The notes under the pieces: generated by a model
Told to the model about the DNA's origin: nothing
Databases searched by the model: none
Seen by the model: only the letters and a program-made list of their open reading frames with translations
Made by a program: the position numbers and the translations under genes
In this document: positions 1 to 12,360 of the stretch, piece after piece
How positions within the stretch are numbered: the stretch's first letter is position 1
Layout of the letters: every line of letters starts with the position of its first letter
Assembly: GCA_014871385.1 (NCBI GenBank)
Contig: CM026429.1
Span: 7,474,642-7,538,641 of the forward strand
Reading direction: 5' to 3'
Length of the DNA: 64,000 bases
From: Ceratodon purpureus
Lineage: Eukaryota > Streptophyta > Bryopsida > Pseudoditrichales > Ditrichaceae

Positions 1-3000
1 AAACGTTTACCGGAAGTAACCGGTTTCATCCTATGTGAGCCGATCACCATTGCAATTCTGGTTATTTGTCGCCGCAGTCACCATGAATGCTTATGATGAT
101 CATGTGCTGGAAAGGAGAGTTATTATGCTCCGCCGTTCTGGGCAGAATGAATTGGTTTATGTTTCTTCTCATAGACTCGGCATGGCATGAATGATGCTTT
201 TGGGGATAAAATGGAGATGCCAGTACCTCAGGAAATTGAAATTGCAGAGAGGAAAAGAAGCGCGTACTTCGGTGATTGTATTGTGAGTTGGCTTCCTCGT
301 CTCAGAATGCAAGCCATCTCACAGTACCGCAGGGAGCTTGTACCATCTGTCAGTTTTACAAGTCTGCCATTGACTTGGTATGTACTTGCGCTGAAACCAT
401 CCCACAATTTGGTCGTTGATCAATTTCACATGCAGAAAGGATATGTTATTTAATCTTTCTGTATGCCTCGACAGATTATTCTGCGACAATGGACCAGCTT
501 GCTCGACAGATTATTCTGCGACAATGGACCAGCTTGCTCGACAAATTATTCCTCCGAAGTGGGTTTATGTGGTTCTCATGTCGGCACCTGGTTTTCTAAT
601 GTTTCCTTTCAGATGGATGTCCGGCAAGATGAGCAGTGGCTTCATGTCTATGAGATTAGTATTTTAATGAGCTCTTTAGAATGAGCATTTGTGATTTGAA
701 TTTGGATGATGAACCCTACTCCAGATAACCTTAAGTCGTTCGCAAGGATCAGGTGCACGTAAACTTCCGCTGGAGACAGATCTATCTAGACTTCAGCAAA
801 AAAGAATCTGAAGGCGAGGCTATTCACCCTTCGCGCCCTCATTACCGGTTCAACAGATTGCGATCGTCGGTGTCACAATCTGTCTCATATATGTTTGTTT
901 GTGTTTGTCATATCCGTCTCTTGAGGTTGGTTATCGATTGAAAACCAGACTGCTTGGAGCCAATCTGTGAGTGACACGTCGGCAAAACACAACATGAAAC
1001 CGGTTACGATTCTTTAGTCGTTCTGCTGGTATTCATCTTGGTGAAGTAGTTCCCAAGGTTGATCGGATGAGGAACAAAGGCGGGCGCTTTTAGGGTTGTT
1101 GCTATGTTCTGCTGTGGTTCTTTCTGTGTTGACATATGACATGGTCTTGCCTGATTTCCGTTAGCTAGAATATCTGTGGAAAGGAATTAAGGTGCAGTGC
1201 AATGTCTTTTGATATGACACTCTTGTTATATTCCCTTGCTACAATGATTACGTTTGTTCTTCATTGAATGTTAGTTGGACCTTTATCTCAAATCCTCAAC
1301 TTACCTCTCATGCAAATCGGGTAACAATTTTTCGTAATACAAGACCTGGAGAAAGATTCCTAGATCCTCTAACCAATTGCGTAGAGTCATATCGTCTACA
1401 ATCAAGGATTTGAAAAGAACTATATCAACTTGATACGCACATTGAAAACATAAACATCATAGTGAAGGACGTGGGATGAATGCATGCGGGCGTTTTAGAA
1501 GATCTTCATCAAGGCAACATAATTGCAATGAGTACTGGTTAATAGTATTGTTATTTCCAATTTGAGATCCACAAAACTGCACATGTCACTCTGCATAAAA
1601 GGTGGAACTTTAGTGATCGCTAATGGAAAAAAGACAAACAAAAATAAATTTTAATTTTTGATTAGGCATGGATGCCCTTTGGCTCTTTACATTTTATACC
1701 TTAATCTTTGATGAGTTTGGTTATATGTTGCAAATCCCTTGGATAGGAATAGGAGTTTTGAAGGTAACATCCTTATGTCGCAAAAGGTTTACGATCAAAG
1801 ATGATTGTTCGGTCATGACCCTAGTACTCGAGCCATAGAAGATGTTTATCTAACACCACATTTGCAGACTCTATTTCAAGAAAAATGGTGGTTGTAGTAT
1901 GATAAAAATTGGTTAATCTCCACTTCAAAGATCCGTCTAGATGGATCGCCACTTTGGAAAGCAATTTGGAACTCTTCGTCAAGTATTCAAAAGGGAATTA
2001 TGAAGGTACATACAACCTCCTTACATGAAAAGCTACGTCAACCTCTTTTTCTAATCAGCAAGATTCCAATTATGATAAGCGTTGAACATAAGTCTCTTCA
2101 TAGGAACTAATCAAAGAAGTGGCTCCAAGCTCTGAAAGACCTATGGCCACAGGAAGAAAGGAGGTTTCTTTTGGAACAAGAGATTAGACTCTAGTCTTGT
2201 TCATCAAAGTTACATATTCTCTATAGAGATATATTGGATGCAATTCCTTAGCCTGTGTATGACCAAAGCCACCAAGGAAAGGAGATTGGCACGTTAAAGA
2301 CCAACATCCAAACGTTCAACTTTCTATCAAAGTCTATCTTTGATACAACGTCGAGAGCACGATATGTTGAAATATATCTACCTATCGACAGATGATACAA
2401 AGAAATTATAGTTATTAGCGAAGGGACCATTTTCAATCCCTCACTAGTGACAACAAAGGCTACAATCTTCGTAAAGAATTGATATTGCCAAGTAGAACGT
2501 TTTGATCCGCTGGATCTTCCGTCTCTAAGATTCACAGCTGTGTGGATTTATTCCCATGGCAGGATTAAAGATCTATAATTTGATCGAAAAGAATGGGTAT
2601 AGCGGAAACAAAAAGTCTTAAAACATGAATAACTTTTCTGATACACATCAAAGACAGGCTATAGAAGTGTAATCCACGAGCAAACAATTTGGCACATATT
2701 TTCAAAGCATGGTCTTTCCAGATGCCCCATGGCCTTTCCAACATATGAGAAACTTCAACATATTTGAAATCTTACACGCCTTCTAGTAGGCCTTTCTTCC
2801 TTGGATGAAGTGCTGCTAGAGAGATGGAGACACCAAGATCACATAGCCTTTTAGACCTACATGTACAGTAGGCTGTTAGCAAGCTATATACCATCTTCAA
2901 ATGTACACCATCGGATATGATTAGGATGGTCGATTTGTGATTCATTTGGTTTGGCACTATTGCAAGTCTGGCAAATAATTCAAAAAATGCAATCTAATGG

Positions 3001-3707
3001 AGTTGGAAGCTTGGAAATAATCCAAAAAATGCAAGAAGAAAAAGAAGCCAAAAGGATTAGCTGCAATAGAATAGACATTCCTTACAATTTATGATATGAG
3101 AGGAATTTTCAGCTAAGCACTACGAGACCAAGTTGGAAATCCACCCTTTATAACGAATTCTTACCTAGAAAATTTGCCAACAAATTCTATTATACTAGAC
3201 TTTGTCATCGAGCTAGAGATTGTCCCCCCAACTTTAAGTGTCATTTTTCCAAACTTTTAGTGGAACGTAGTGATACATGCTCACTCCATTTCTTTGGCTT
3301 AGGCCCCCTTCCCACCAATAGATTGGGAGTAGTTACAATATCAGTTTATAGAGTGGTGTAGAAGAATAGATTCACACATGGGAAGGTTGATAAATCCCGA
3401 ACCTAGTTACCAGGTGAGTTGACAGGTGAGTTAACTACGGTTGCAGAACGGTGTTAGGACGTGGATATGGAAAGAGCATATTTTCCAAGTTTAGTAAAAA
3501 AATCCTTATTCACGCAGAGGTTTGGAGAGTGAAAGGAAGAGAGCAGTTAAGTTTCCACTCATGATGGTTAAAGTGGTGGCCCATGTCCACCTCAATGCGA
3601 ACACTCATCTCCCTGCCACCTTGTCACTTTACTTCTCTAATCTGAAATGTCTGGTTCGTTCAAATCAAAGTGTAAACACGAACTAGTTTTTTTGGTGTCC
3701 ATAGAGT
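1..3707. other. Gene-poor, decayed intergenic DNA
   Basis: No reading frame here looks like a conserved protein. The frames are short and on both strands, the longest being 95 codons on the minus strand near 2.2-2.5 kb. The sequence becomes AT-richer after about 1.2 kb, and the 1.3-3.3 kb stretch reads like an old, stop-riddled repeat. I could not find long terminal repeats, a primer-binding site or reverse-transcriptase motifs, so the repeat origin is only an inference. The one clear internal structure is the 35-bp tandem repeat at 467-555. Confidence 0.5.
467..555. repeat. 35-bp tandem repeat, about 2.5 copies
   Basis: A 35-bp unit beginning CTCGACAGATTATTCTGCGA starts at 467 and again at 502 with no differences. 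A partial third copy starts at 537 and diverges after about 10 bases. The two perfect copies suggest recent slippage or duplication. No function is visible. Confidence 0.9.
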
Positions 3708-4650
3708 CACTAGTAGGAATCCGGTGAATAATGACCGGAAATTCAGTCATTTGAGACCATTGGGAAAAATAATGACAGACAGGATCCTAGTCAATAAGGA
3801 CCCGTCTTTCCTTGTCCCGAGTCCTTTCAGACCATTTTCACCTTCTGGTTGCATGCGGGTAAATGCCGATGCCGGAGTTACTGGCCATTGTTGAATTCTT
3901 GTATGAAGAACATTTCTTCATATGTTTAACAAATAAGTTTCAGGGGAAAATTTAAAATTAAACTCGTATGATACTGTAAGGGTACCCTGTTGGTTTTGAT
4001 TAGTGTGACAATAACCTCAAACAATGAGTTAAGCATAAATTGCGATGGAGAGTTCTTGACTGAGTGCTGAAAACCAAAACTATGCACACATTATAATTCA
4101 TGCGATGATTGCGACGGATACAAATTTATACAAAGAAAAATAGATTAATAATCATTGGTTTAAAAGCAGATACTAGGAACAAGGGCGCAACCTCTGTTTA
4201 ATGAATATGCAGATTCATATTTCCGTGGATTATATACAACTTCACAGTATCCACCAAGGGATGAGATACAGGGCGGACCTGCCCGCTTGTTCGGGGAGTC
4301 GACAATGCAAGGATTTGGCGACATGTACCGTATGCAGTAATAAAAAATAATGAAGTGCCAGGAGTTCATTTCCAAGAACAGCCTCTTTGATTTAATCCAT
4401 AGATTCGATGTATCTGTGAACAAGATATACTAGGAATTTGCGATGCCGTAGATTCCATATGCGATTTGAGGGGAAAATAGTAACTCCTGAATCTGAATTT
4501 ATTCATTCGACGCTCACAGACCTCCACCAAACTGAAGCTGCAACCGTGAAATACTGTTCTGCGGTAGAGTCATTTCACAAGTCACATAATACACACATTG
4601 GACACTGCGTCATTCCGACTCCGCCCCATAAGACACAATTCCTACTAGTG
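3708..4650. mobile_element. Non-autonomous CACTA DNA transposon (943 bp)
   Basis: The segment starts with CACTAGTAGGAAT at 3708 and ends with the exact reverse complement of those 13 bases at 4638-4650. It is flanked by AGT at 3705-3707 and AGT at 4651-4653, the 3-bp target-site duplication typical of CACTA elements. It has no transposase-like frame. The left end holds several short subterminal motifs (ATGACC, GTCATT and TGAGACC types), as expected for TNPA-type binding sites. The ends share CACTAGTAG with the 20.3-kb element nearby but differ after base 9, so it belongs to a related family and is not a simple deletion derivative of that copy. Confidence 0.9.
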
Positions 4651-5495
4651 AGTTACATGGTTGCGGTATGGAGTTTACTGTCCATTGGTGTGAAGAGGGC
4701 ATTAGTACTTTTTGAAAGTGAGAGTATCTACAGTGACAAAGCAAAGGGGGTAGATTAGACCATTTGGGACCTCACCCCACCTTTCACAGGAGAAAATGAA
4801 CTGAAATCATGCCCCCTTCGCACCGGGAGGTTTGTAACTTTGGGAAGTGCACCTTAACACTATGTACTTGAGAAATATCTGTTTTTGTTCACATTGAAAA
4901 TTTCATGAACTAGTTATTTAGGACTGGACACTAACAAAGCAGCAAAGGTTTGGATGTGAACTTTCAGACCCACTTCGACATGAGCAACTTAACTGCAAAC
5001 TTAATAGCAATCTTCCTTGGCCTTTCCATACCACTGGATGAAACACCCCTTTTATACTATTTTCGGAGTTGTGCATTTGTTCCACAACAACTTCCCACCA
5101 CTGACTTCTCACCCCTCTTCAACCCTCAACAAGTTGTCCCAATTTCATTGCCACGTCGACTGCTGACTAGGTTCGGAAATTAACTGCCCTTCCTGGTGTG
5201 AATGCCGAAGTTCATACCACTGCGCTTCCTGCGAGGGTACCAACTTCGCACCTCCAGGTGCAAAGGGGGCCATCAAACAATTTGAGCAGCCCATATAATC
5301 AATTATATAACATTTTGAGTGAAAATTAATAATATGTTAGTTTAAATCACGAAGGGAATTGGTTTAGTGGTGATAGAGTATTGGAGGGACGATAGTGCAA
5401 CCAACACCTAAGGACCCTTAGAAACATCTGGTGCGCAGGTAGTGAGGTCCCGCAGTAAGGTCCCGCCGTGAAGCATGTCGCAGAGAGATGACCTT
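4651..5495. other. Spacer between the two CACTA elements
   Basis: This 845-bp stretch separates the small and large CACTA insertions. It contains no recognisable gene. Open frames of up to 110 codons occur on both strands but resemble nothing I know. The two elements have different termini and different target duplications (AGT and CTT), so they inserted independently into this DNA. Confidence 0.5.
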
Positions 5496-6645
5496 CACTA
5501 GTAGCGAACTTGACGTTTTTCATTTCGTAGTTTCCGGAGACTGACGCTTTCCACTGGAGAGCTGTGGAAAACCGTCCCCTCGCCTGTCTGTCCGCTGTTC
5601 CCGTTGTGAAAACTGCATTGACCAATGAGAGTGCTCTGCTTTTCCAAGGATCCGTGTGTTTCGAGGTCAGTGGGTCCATGGTTGAATTCAGTGTGCTTCG
5701 TAGGTGATAAGCACCACTTTAGTTTACCCATCCCGCTGTAATTTGTATGTTTACTGCGATGAAGGTGCCGCGGAGTTGAGCAACTGGGGTAAATTTGTAT
5801 AATTACTGCATCCGGCGAAGTGTAAATTGAGAAGGGTACCTCGAATTCCAAGCAGGCTTGGTAGAAACGTGCAAACAAAGGTCATCAATTCCTCATACCA
5901 CGAATTTCCATTCAGTTATAACGAATACTTCATTCAGCGTAGAACGGTGCAGACATGATAACCAGGTAATGACATCATTATAAAAGGGTTCAAATAGGGT
6001 TCAGACCCGTTTACATGGCAGAAATGCAACATTAGATGCCTAGGTTAGTTGGATGTTCCGCTGTAATCAGAAGCCTCGTAGTAAAGGGCTGGGAGGGATA
6101 CTCTTCCAGATTTCCAGCGTTCTCGTATCCATTGTTTGGCAAACCGATTCACTGCTAGTTAACTCCCAAGGCATTATATACTAGCATTATATACCTATGG
6201 GGTTGAGCACATCCGGCAGGCAGAAGTTAGTCTAAATCCCCCCTGAATATTGTATTACCTAACTCACTCGAAGTGTTACACTAACAACTGTATCTGTACA
6301 AAGCTTCTACTCTGAGGAGGGATTCTACTCAAGCTCTAGGAGCGAGACTCTTACGAAAACAAAAAGCAAAATTCAGAAACTCTTGTCATCTTCCTCTTCT
6401 CGGAATTCGTCTTCTTCATGCTTAGTTTCCACCTGAACTTCATTACACATCACAGGTTGCAGTAACCTGCTCATTCACTCTGAATCGCTTTACCGATCTC
6501 GAACAATGTCAAAGCAGTGACAAACACTGTCGTCGTCGCTAAGGACGATAATCTCCTTCTCAGCCACACCCCCGGCAGCCCCTTCTACGCTGTTTCCTGA
6601 CCCCATAGCTCCTGCGCATGGAATTGAATTCACAAACGAAGGAAG

Positions 6646-8365
6646 TCAGCCATCGTGTTTGCAGACATCGATAATGTTTCTCAAAGTAAGCTCCGAATGA
6701 GGTAAGTCGGAAGGAGGAGAAATGCAGTGTAGAGTGTAGATCTTGCCTAGTACAGACAGCGGAAGGTTGCGTTTACGGAGAGGGGTGAATTGCGGCGTCG
6801 CATTATCTCCAAGCTCCAAGACGTACATCCCCATAGCCGCCCCTTCTGTGTCCCTCTCAGCGGCGTCCCCCATAACGGATGCCATAAGGCGGTTGTCCAT
6901 TCGATAGACAGCATCCTCGCGGATGTGGTTGTCCACAACGCTCCCACCTGACCCTACCGTCCTCTGCAAACGCCATGGTCGGACGCTCCCACCCGTCCCT
7001 TCCTTCCCCTGCATACGCCATGGTCGGACGCCCTGCTCTGTACGCTTCTGCTTCCGGGCCGGTGTGATGTCGATGTAGCTGTGCTCCTCGCTTTGGCGCT
7101 TTCCAGAGACACTGGATGCCTGCCCCATAGTCGGGGATTTCGAGTGGTACTCGAAGAAGCAGGTGCTACCATGCCAGCGTTGCGTCAGGTTCCCGGGACG
7201 AACTCGTGAATATGGACCCGATCCCTGGGAGTCTCCCTGCAAGGTATGTGCAAGGTTGTCTTCGTGTCCCACGTCATGCGTCAAGTGCCCTGTTTATAAA
7301 TCAGAACGCCCGGTTAGATACGCAAGGTTACTCTCTGCCTACAACAACTTCCAGTCATACGATGTTCTCTCTACAATTTTTGGCCAAAAAACAAGTACAA
7401 AGCTGTAGAAACCATATCCCGGAGGTTTAGTCCTCTACCGATGGAGATGTTGGCGGCATGCGTGCGGGGGAAGACGTTGTCTCCGTCGGAGTCATTCGCG
7501 GCTGGGGTTTGTCTACGATCGTCGCCCTCAATCTCTTTTCCTGTGAACAACCAGAATGTGAGGCTCTTCAGCAAGAGTTCCTTGGAAATTGAAACTTAGA
7601 AGGAATGAGGTGATGCGGAAGGGATGGAGGATTGTTACCTCTGCTGCAGGCACCCTCGGTGATGACCACGTCGTGCTCTTTACCGCTATCGGAGCTTGCA
7701 GAGTCCGATGATGGCTCCTTCGATGCCTGCATTCTCTGTCCCCACAGCGGGCGCTCCACATCCGTGGAAGGAGTGGCCTGCAGCCAGCGTGCGAGGTTGA
7801 AGGTGCTTGCTGCGGTGAATTTCCGAGCATTCCTGTTGATCTCCCAGTCGTCGGGAGCGCCTTCTAAGTCCTCCTCATCTCCCGGGAACACCTCATTCTC
7901 GGGCCAGACGCCCTCTCCTCTGGCGCACTTGGCCTTAAGATCTTCAAACGACTCGAATGGGAGGCTCATCTTCTTTCCTCTCCGGCACTGCTTCATAGCA
8001 AATCCTGCCCAATCGACGGCATAGCCCATTTTCTCGGCTATCAACCCCCTTGCAAAAGCCAATCCGATGGCCTTTACTTTGCCAATGGGGCGCTGATGAG
8101 TCGCCTGGTATAGGAGTTCAATAGAACGTTGCATCTTCGGGCTTTCACATCTTCCGGGGCGGTCGTAGCGGAAACGTCCCCCTTCCATTGGTCCCCAGCG
8201 TTTGATGCAGTCGCCGACGGAGACAACGCCCGAGCCCATGTAGCCACGCTCACCACAACGGATGCCGGGGATGTACCCGACATCGTTCAGGCCCTGGTCC
8301 CTATGGAGCCAATCCTTGGTGCCTTTGACAGGCAGACGGTATGTTTCCTCGCGAAGGGAAGCCAT
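6646..8365 (-). CDS. Unrecognised accessory gene of the CACTA element (about 490 aa, 3 exons)
   Basis: I do not recognise this protein. Predicted exons on the minus strand are 8365-7639, 7540-7439 and 7289-6646. They join in frame through GT-AG introns (donors GTAACA and GTAGAG, acceptors TTCACAG and AAACAG). The product is about 490 aa. Residues 1-200 look globular and include a basic stretch (KQCRRGKK) followed by an acidic one (GDEEDLEG). The C-terminal third has a basic patch (PARKQKRT), a plausible nuclear signal, and a duplicated VRPWR(M/L)Q segment encoded by a roughly 54-bp DNA repeat. It lies wholly inside the transposon, on the transposase strand, about 4.3 kb beyond the transposase stop, with GC content like the other element genes. 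It may be an element accessory protein or a captured host gene. The last exon could contain a further intron that I missed. Confidence 0.55.
6950..7045 (-). repeat. Roughly 54-bp coding tandem duplication
   Basis: Two adjacent, slightly diverged copies encode the repeated GVRPWRMQ and SVRPWRLQ segments in the last exon of the accessory gene. The plus strand shows CGCCATGGTCGGACGC twice. The reading frame is preserved in both copies. Confidence 0.65.
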
Positions 8366-9837
8366 ATCTCTGCTCTGCGCGGTTTACGGTGAACTCATTA
8401 GATACATCTCAAAGGAAACAGCGGACTCGTTGATTAGCCATGGCGGGGAAAACAAGCACTCAATTTGGTACAGTTTAGGCTGCATGGCTAAAGAAAACGT
8501 GAATGACGAGGAAGAAATGGTGCACTTACCAGGTAGAAGCGGCGAACAAAAGGGTCGTGTCGAGTGGGATGAGTAACCTCTGCAACCTACTCCGGGTACA
8601 GATGCCGTTAACGATTACTCCCGTAGTACCCGTAATTCACCACACAAAGATCTGCAAGACATTGAAAGCGGTCCCAAAAGTTTAGGTCTAGGGTTCGGAC
8701 GATGTCACGTTTCTGGGTTCACCAATTCAAAAGTTTGCGGACGCGGCAGAAGCAGAACAACGGACAATGCGGAATTACATTACTTACATCAATGTGGGGG
8801 TCGACTGGGTGTGAAGCAGGGCGTACCTGTGCGGGAGCAGATCTTCTCCGGGCCTGCTACTGGGTCGGGCTTCTGTATCGCAAACCCTGGGAAACACTTG
8901 GTTCTCTGCGTCGCTCCTGTAACATACGCGGGTTGTGTTAGAAGAGTAGTGTCACAATGCTCCAAGGTTTCGATGGGGAACGCTGGTATAGGAGGGATTA
9001 CAAGAGGTCATTAGCGGCAAACATACGGGTCAACAATCTAATGGAGCATGGTAATTCAGCATGGTTTGTACAAACTCGAGTGCAGGAGGACTGAGAGCAT
9101 GGGGGTGCAGAAAGACGGAATTGATAAGCAACGACACCACGAGACACGGTACAGACGATGTAGGAAACGCGGATTCGGAACTACGCTAGAACGAAGCAAC
9201 TTAGAGGGGACGCGGTACAAGACGAGAGTACATTCGGAAATGCCATACCTGAGTTAGCACCGTGAAGAGGAGGTGGGGAGGCTTCGAACTGCTGCGGACT
9301 GAGGCCTTCCTACCAGCTGGAGATGGTGAAGACAGTGCGGGATTGTGGGGAAATGATGCGCTATTTATGAGCGCTGGAACGCGTCCACGGATTCAGCAAT
9401 CGGGCACCCAGCGAACTCCTGGGATTGGCAGCTGCATTGCCGGAATGGGGATGTTATTTGGCCCAAAGTAGGGATCACGGGAATGGGAGAGCGCGGTTTA
9501 GGGTTCAAGCTCCGTCGGACTTGACATCATCTAGAGTGGACAAGGTGGCTGTCTTCGCCCGTCTCACGATCGCTTTCGTGACCCCCGCGTCTCATCACCA
9601 TGTTCATTAGTGCCTGGGACTGCAGAACCTCCCATCGGTAGGATAACTGGATTGTCGGAACTCGTGTTACAACGTGGCTGACGTTGTATGAACGGTAAAG
9701 CATCGCATCAACGGGCTTAACCTGTCACTGGATTGAGGGGTAGAAAAAGGTATGGATTATGTCAGAAGTCAGTCCAATTGAGGGTGAATTCGACTATTCA
9801 TACTAATTGATAACAGATTTCACATGTTTACCTTAAT
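8366..9837. other. CACTA interior without a recognised gene
   Basis: About 1.5 kb between the accessory gene and the nested solo LTR. Short frames on the plus strand (up to about 100 codons) have no recognisable domain. GC content matches the rest of the element. It may contain the promoter of the minus-strand accessory gene. Confidence 0.4.
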
Positions 9838-10472
9838 GATAGTGTTAAAGGGATTTTCTGCCTTTTTACCTAGGAGCAGTTAACTAGGAGCAGGAACAGT
9901 AAACTGCTAGGAGCAGTAAAAGCAGTTAGGAGCAGTAAAACAGTTAGTTACTGCAGATTTCTTAGTTACTGCGTTTTGGATGAAGTTTTGACAGTCGGAT
10001 GAAAAATCGACTTGGATGAAAAACGGACTGATTGGAGGATGACGGCTAGGGTTTGGGGGGTAGTGAGGAGTGAGAGCATGGCGGCTCTCACTCTCTCTCT
10101 CAGCCTCTTGTGTTTTCAGAGGTATGGTTAGGAGTTAGGAGGGGTTAGGAGGTAGGAGAGGATAGGATACTGCTGTAGATCAGAGTTATGGACAGTACGG
10201 TTGTACTTGATGGAGAAGTAATGGAGAAAAGACACATGGAATTCACAGATCTGAGTTGAGTATTGAATATTAGGGTTAGGGAGCATTGAATGAAGAAGCT
10301 TTACATTGATGATCTGATAAGAGGGCAAGATCAGGATTCTGGTGTTAGTAGGATCAGGTCAGTAGTAGTAGAAGGGGAATGGTCAGTACTACATTTTTTT
10401 CAGATTCCATTTGACTTAGTAGAAGTAACCAAGCTTTATAAGGGTGAAGCTTAATCACCCTTTAACAGATAG
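9838..10472. mobile_element. Solo LTR (625 bp) nested in the CACTA element
   Basis: The LTR runs 9843-10467. It begins TGTTAAAGGG and ends CCCTTTAACA, a 10-bp perfect inverted terminal repeat in TG...CA form. It is flanked on both sides by the 5-bp target duplication GATAG (9838-9842 and 10468-10472). No second LTR or internal coding region is present, so this is a solo LTR left by recombination between the two LTRs of a full element. Copia or gypsy type cannot be told from the LTR alone. Confidence 0.92.
9871..9950. repeat. Short AGGAGCAG repeat cluster inside the solo LTR
   Basis: AGGAGCAG occurs four times within about 80 bp, interspersed with CAGTTA and CAGTAAA variants. It lies in the first 110 bp of the LTR, where enhancer or transcription-factor motifs usually sit. 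A regulatory role is inference only. Confidence 0.6.
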
Positions 10473-11890
10473 CCACACAAGGCTTCTGAACATAATCCTC
10501 TCGGATGTGACAAGACGGGAGGTCATGTCACAAGCCGTGGAAGACTTTGTGGGAGACAAGCAATACCCACACCACCAAATACCTGCAAAATAAATGTAGC
10601 AATTTATACTTGTCACACCTTCCATTAGGCCGATATATGCATAGATCGCAAATACTTTTGGAGTGAAGACCAGCAATTACAATGTGAAAGAGTGAGGCGG
10701 AGTACCGATTGGAAATCTGATCCCACGATGGTTAGAATCGCTATCACATACTCAGGAAATGTAGTGCGCATGGTACATGTGGTCGCTGACTCTGGGCTTG
10801 CCACTTCTGCAGAACACTGCTCAAAGTACAAGCATATTAATTATCAGCATATGTAGAGTCTACCCAGATACAGCTATTGTTCTAGACTACCAAATTCAGG
10901 AACCCGGCAATTTCAGGGGAAACATAAGTACCGAAACGCGAGTGGCAGTTCCATCGTGGTTGGTAGGCCGGCACGGATTCCTTGAAGTCACCAAATTAAG
11001 ATCTGCTGTGTACGGTTGAGCAGATGACTCCAACCTTTGCACGTCAGAATCCACCTTGCCAACCAGGGCTGGAAATACCCATCCATGCTTCAAAATAAAT
11101 ATTCCACAATGAAATTCAATCAGAACTCTTACAAGGTCTATGGGTTGCCCTACCGTTGTATGTCAAGCACTAGCATATGCTCACTCAAATATGTGAGTGT
11201 CCATGTTGGTATTTGAATTCTGTATTTCATGTTAGATCTTAGGCGGAAACGAAGATACAGAGTTATAGTTTGGATGTCAAAGTAAAGTGTAACATTGTGT
11301 ATTTTTTGGTAAAAACATCCAAAGATTTGATAACAATGTTTGTAGTTTTTTGTGCTCTGTGGAGTGTTTGTTTAAATGGTTTATTGATGTAGGTCAGTGT
11401 TAAGCTAAGTCTCTTCAATTTGGCTTCCTATGTTATCTTTTTACTGACTACTCCAAAGTTACCAAATGAAGCAAAGTAGTGAATATGGCGTACACTATTT
11501 GAAAGGACAGTCCCATCTACGTAGAGACAGCTTAGAAAATCACCTGTCCTTGCGTACAATTTCGAATGTCACATGATGTGAGGTGGGGCCATTCTGCAGG
11601 CTCTCCATACAGTTGGCAAGCACCATTGTCCCTGTCAAAAATAATCACGCATCATTAGTCAATGGCCGTCATCGTCTCATAATGGGTAAATATGTCAAAA
11701 TCACAAGGCCAGATGAAATTGAACATCATTTCGAATACGCACATTCGAGAGCAGATGAGACATTCGGTAACCTACTTAGTCTGTGACAGCTCATGTCCCT
11801 GTCCATTCCAAGATGGATGTAGATTGTACCTGTAATTCAGGGCACAATTATAAGACTATTCCTGAAGGCTTCAGAATGCACGAGGTATCC
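10473..11890. other. CACTA interior between the solo LTR and the MDR fragment
   Basis: No complete gene is visible. The minus strand near 10.47-10.59 kb follows an acceptor-like TTTTGCAG and could be a further decayed exon of the MDR oxidoreductase seen at 11.9-12.4 kb, interrupted by the solo LTR, but the match is weak. The rest holds only short frames. Confidence 0.35.
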
Positions 11891-11898
11891 GAAGTCGT

Positions 11899-12360
11899 TG
11901 GAGATAAACATACTTCTGGAATGACCCAGTGCCGGACTGGCTTCCTTCCGCTGTGAAAGGGATCACCCGCTGCCCTTTGTGGAGCTTCGTCACTCCCTCG
12001 CCAACCTGTCCAATTGCATCACCCCGAGTAGCTCAAAATCTGTCAATCGTTCTCGACAATCACGTTTCACATGGTTTAGGGAGTATTTTCCTAAGAGGGC
12101 AGAACAGTCTTGTATGAAGTTGACGGAAATTCGTGCTCACCTCGTAACCAATGCCATAACCCTCCAAGCCTGCGATTGCGCCATTCGCAATTGCGCAAGT
12201 GCGAAGTGTGATCAAATCCGTGGGGTTTGAGAAACTGCAGAATGATGTGCGCAACCATGTGCCCTGGTGCAGGTTTGGGGGTAGGTTTTGTCACTAATTC
12301 CAAAGTGCTCAAGGGATCCTTCGCGTTGTAGCGGTCTTGCACAATCGCAACATTCGCCAT
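11899..12360 (-). pseudogene. Captured, broken MDR-family oxidoreductase fragment (quinone/enoyl reductase type)
   Basis: On the minus strand an ATG at 12358-12360 opens a frame with the N-terminal pattern of medium-chain dehydrogenase/reductases: a short beta strand, then a PTPKPAPGHMVAH segment (the usual P-x-P-x-x-G-x-V-x-V). A 1-base slip near 12.23-12.25 kb shifts the frame. The next frame reads NPTDLITLRT and GLEGYGIGYE up to a GTGAGC donor. The next exon-like block (about 12.03-11.90 kb) reads GQVGEGVTKLHKGQRVIPF, the conserved G-x-G-x-x-V-x-x-(L/F)-x-x-G-Q-R-V region. Downstream cofactor-binding exons are not clear. The frameshift makes this a pseudogene, probably a host gene captured by the transposon. 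Confidence 0.6.

Noticed and set aside
1-3707. LTR retrotransposon or LINE in the left flank
   Set aside because: No paired LTRs, primer-binding site or reverse-transcriptase motifs could be recognised.
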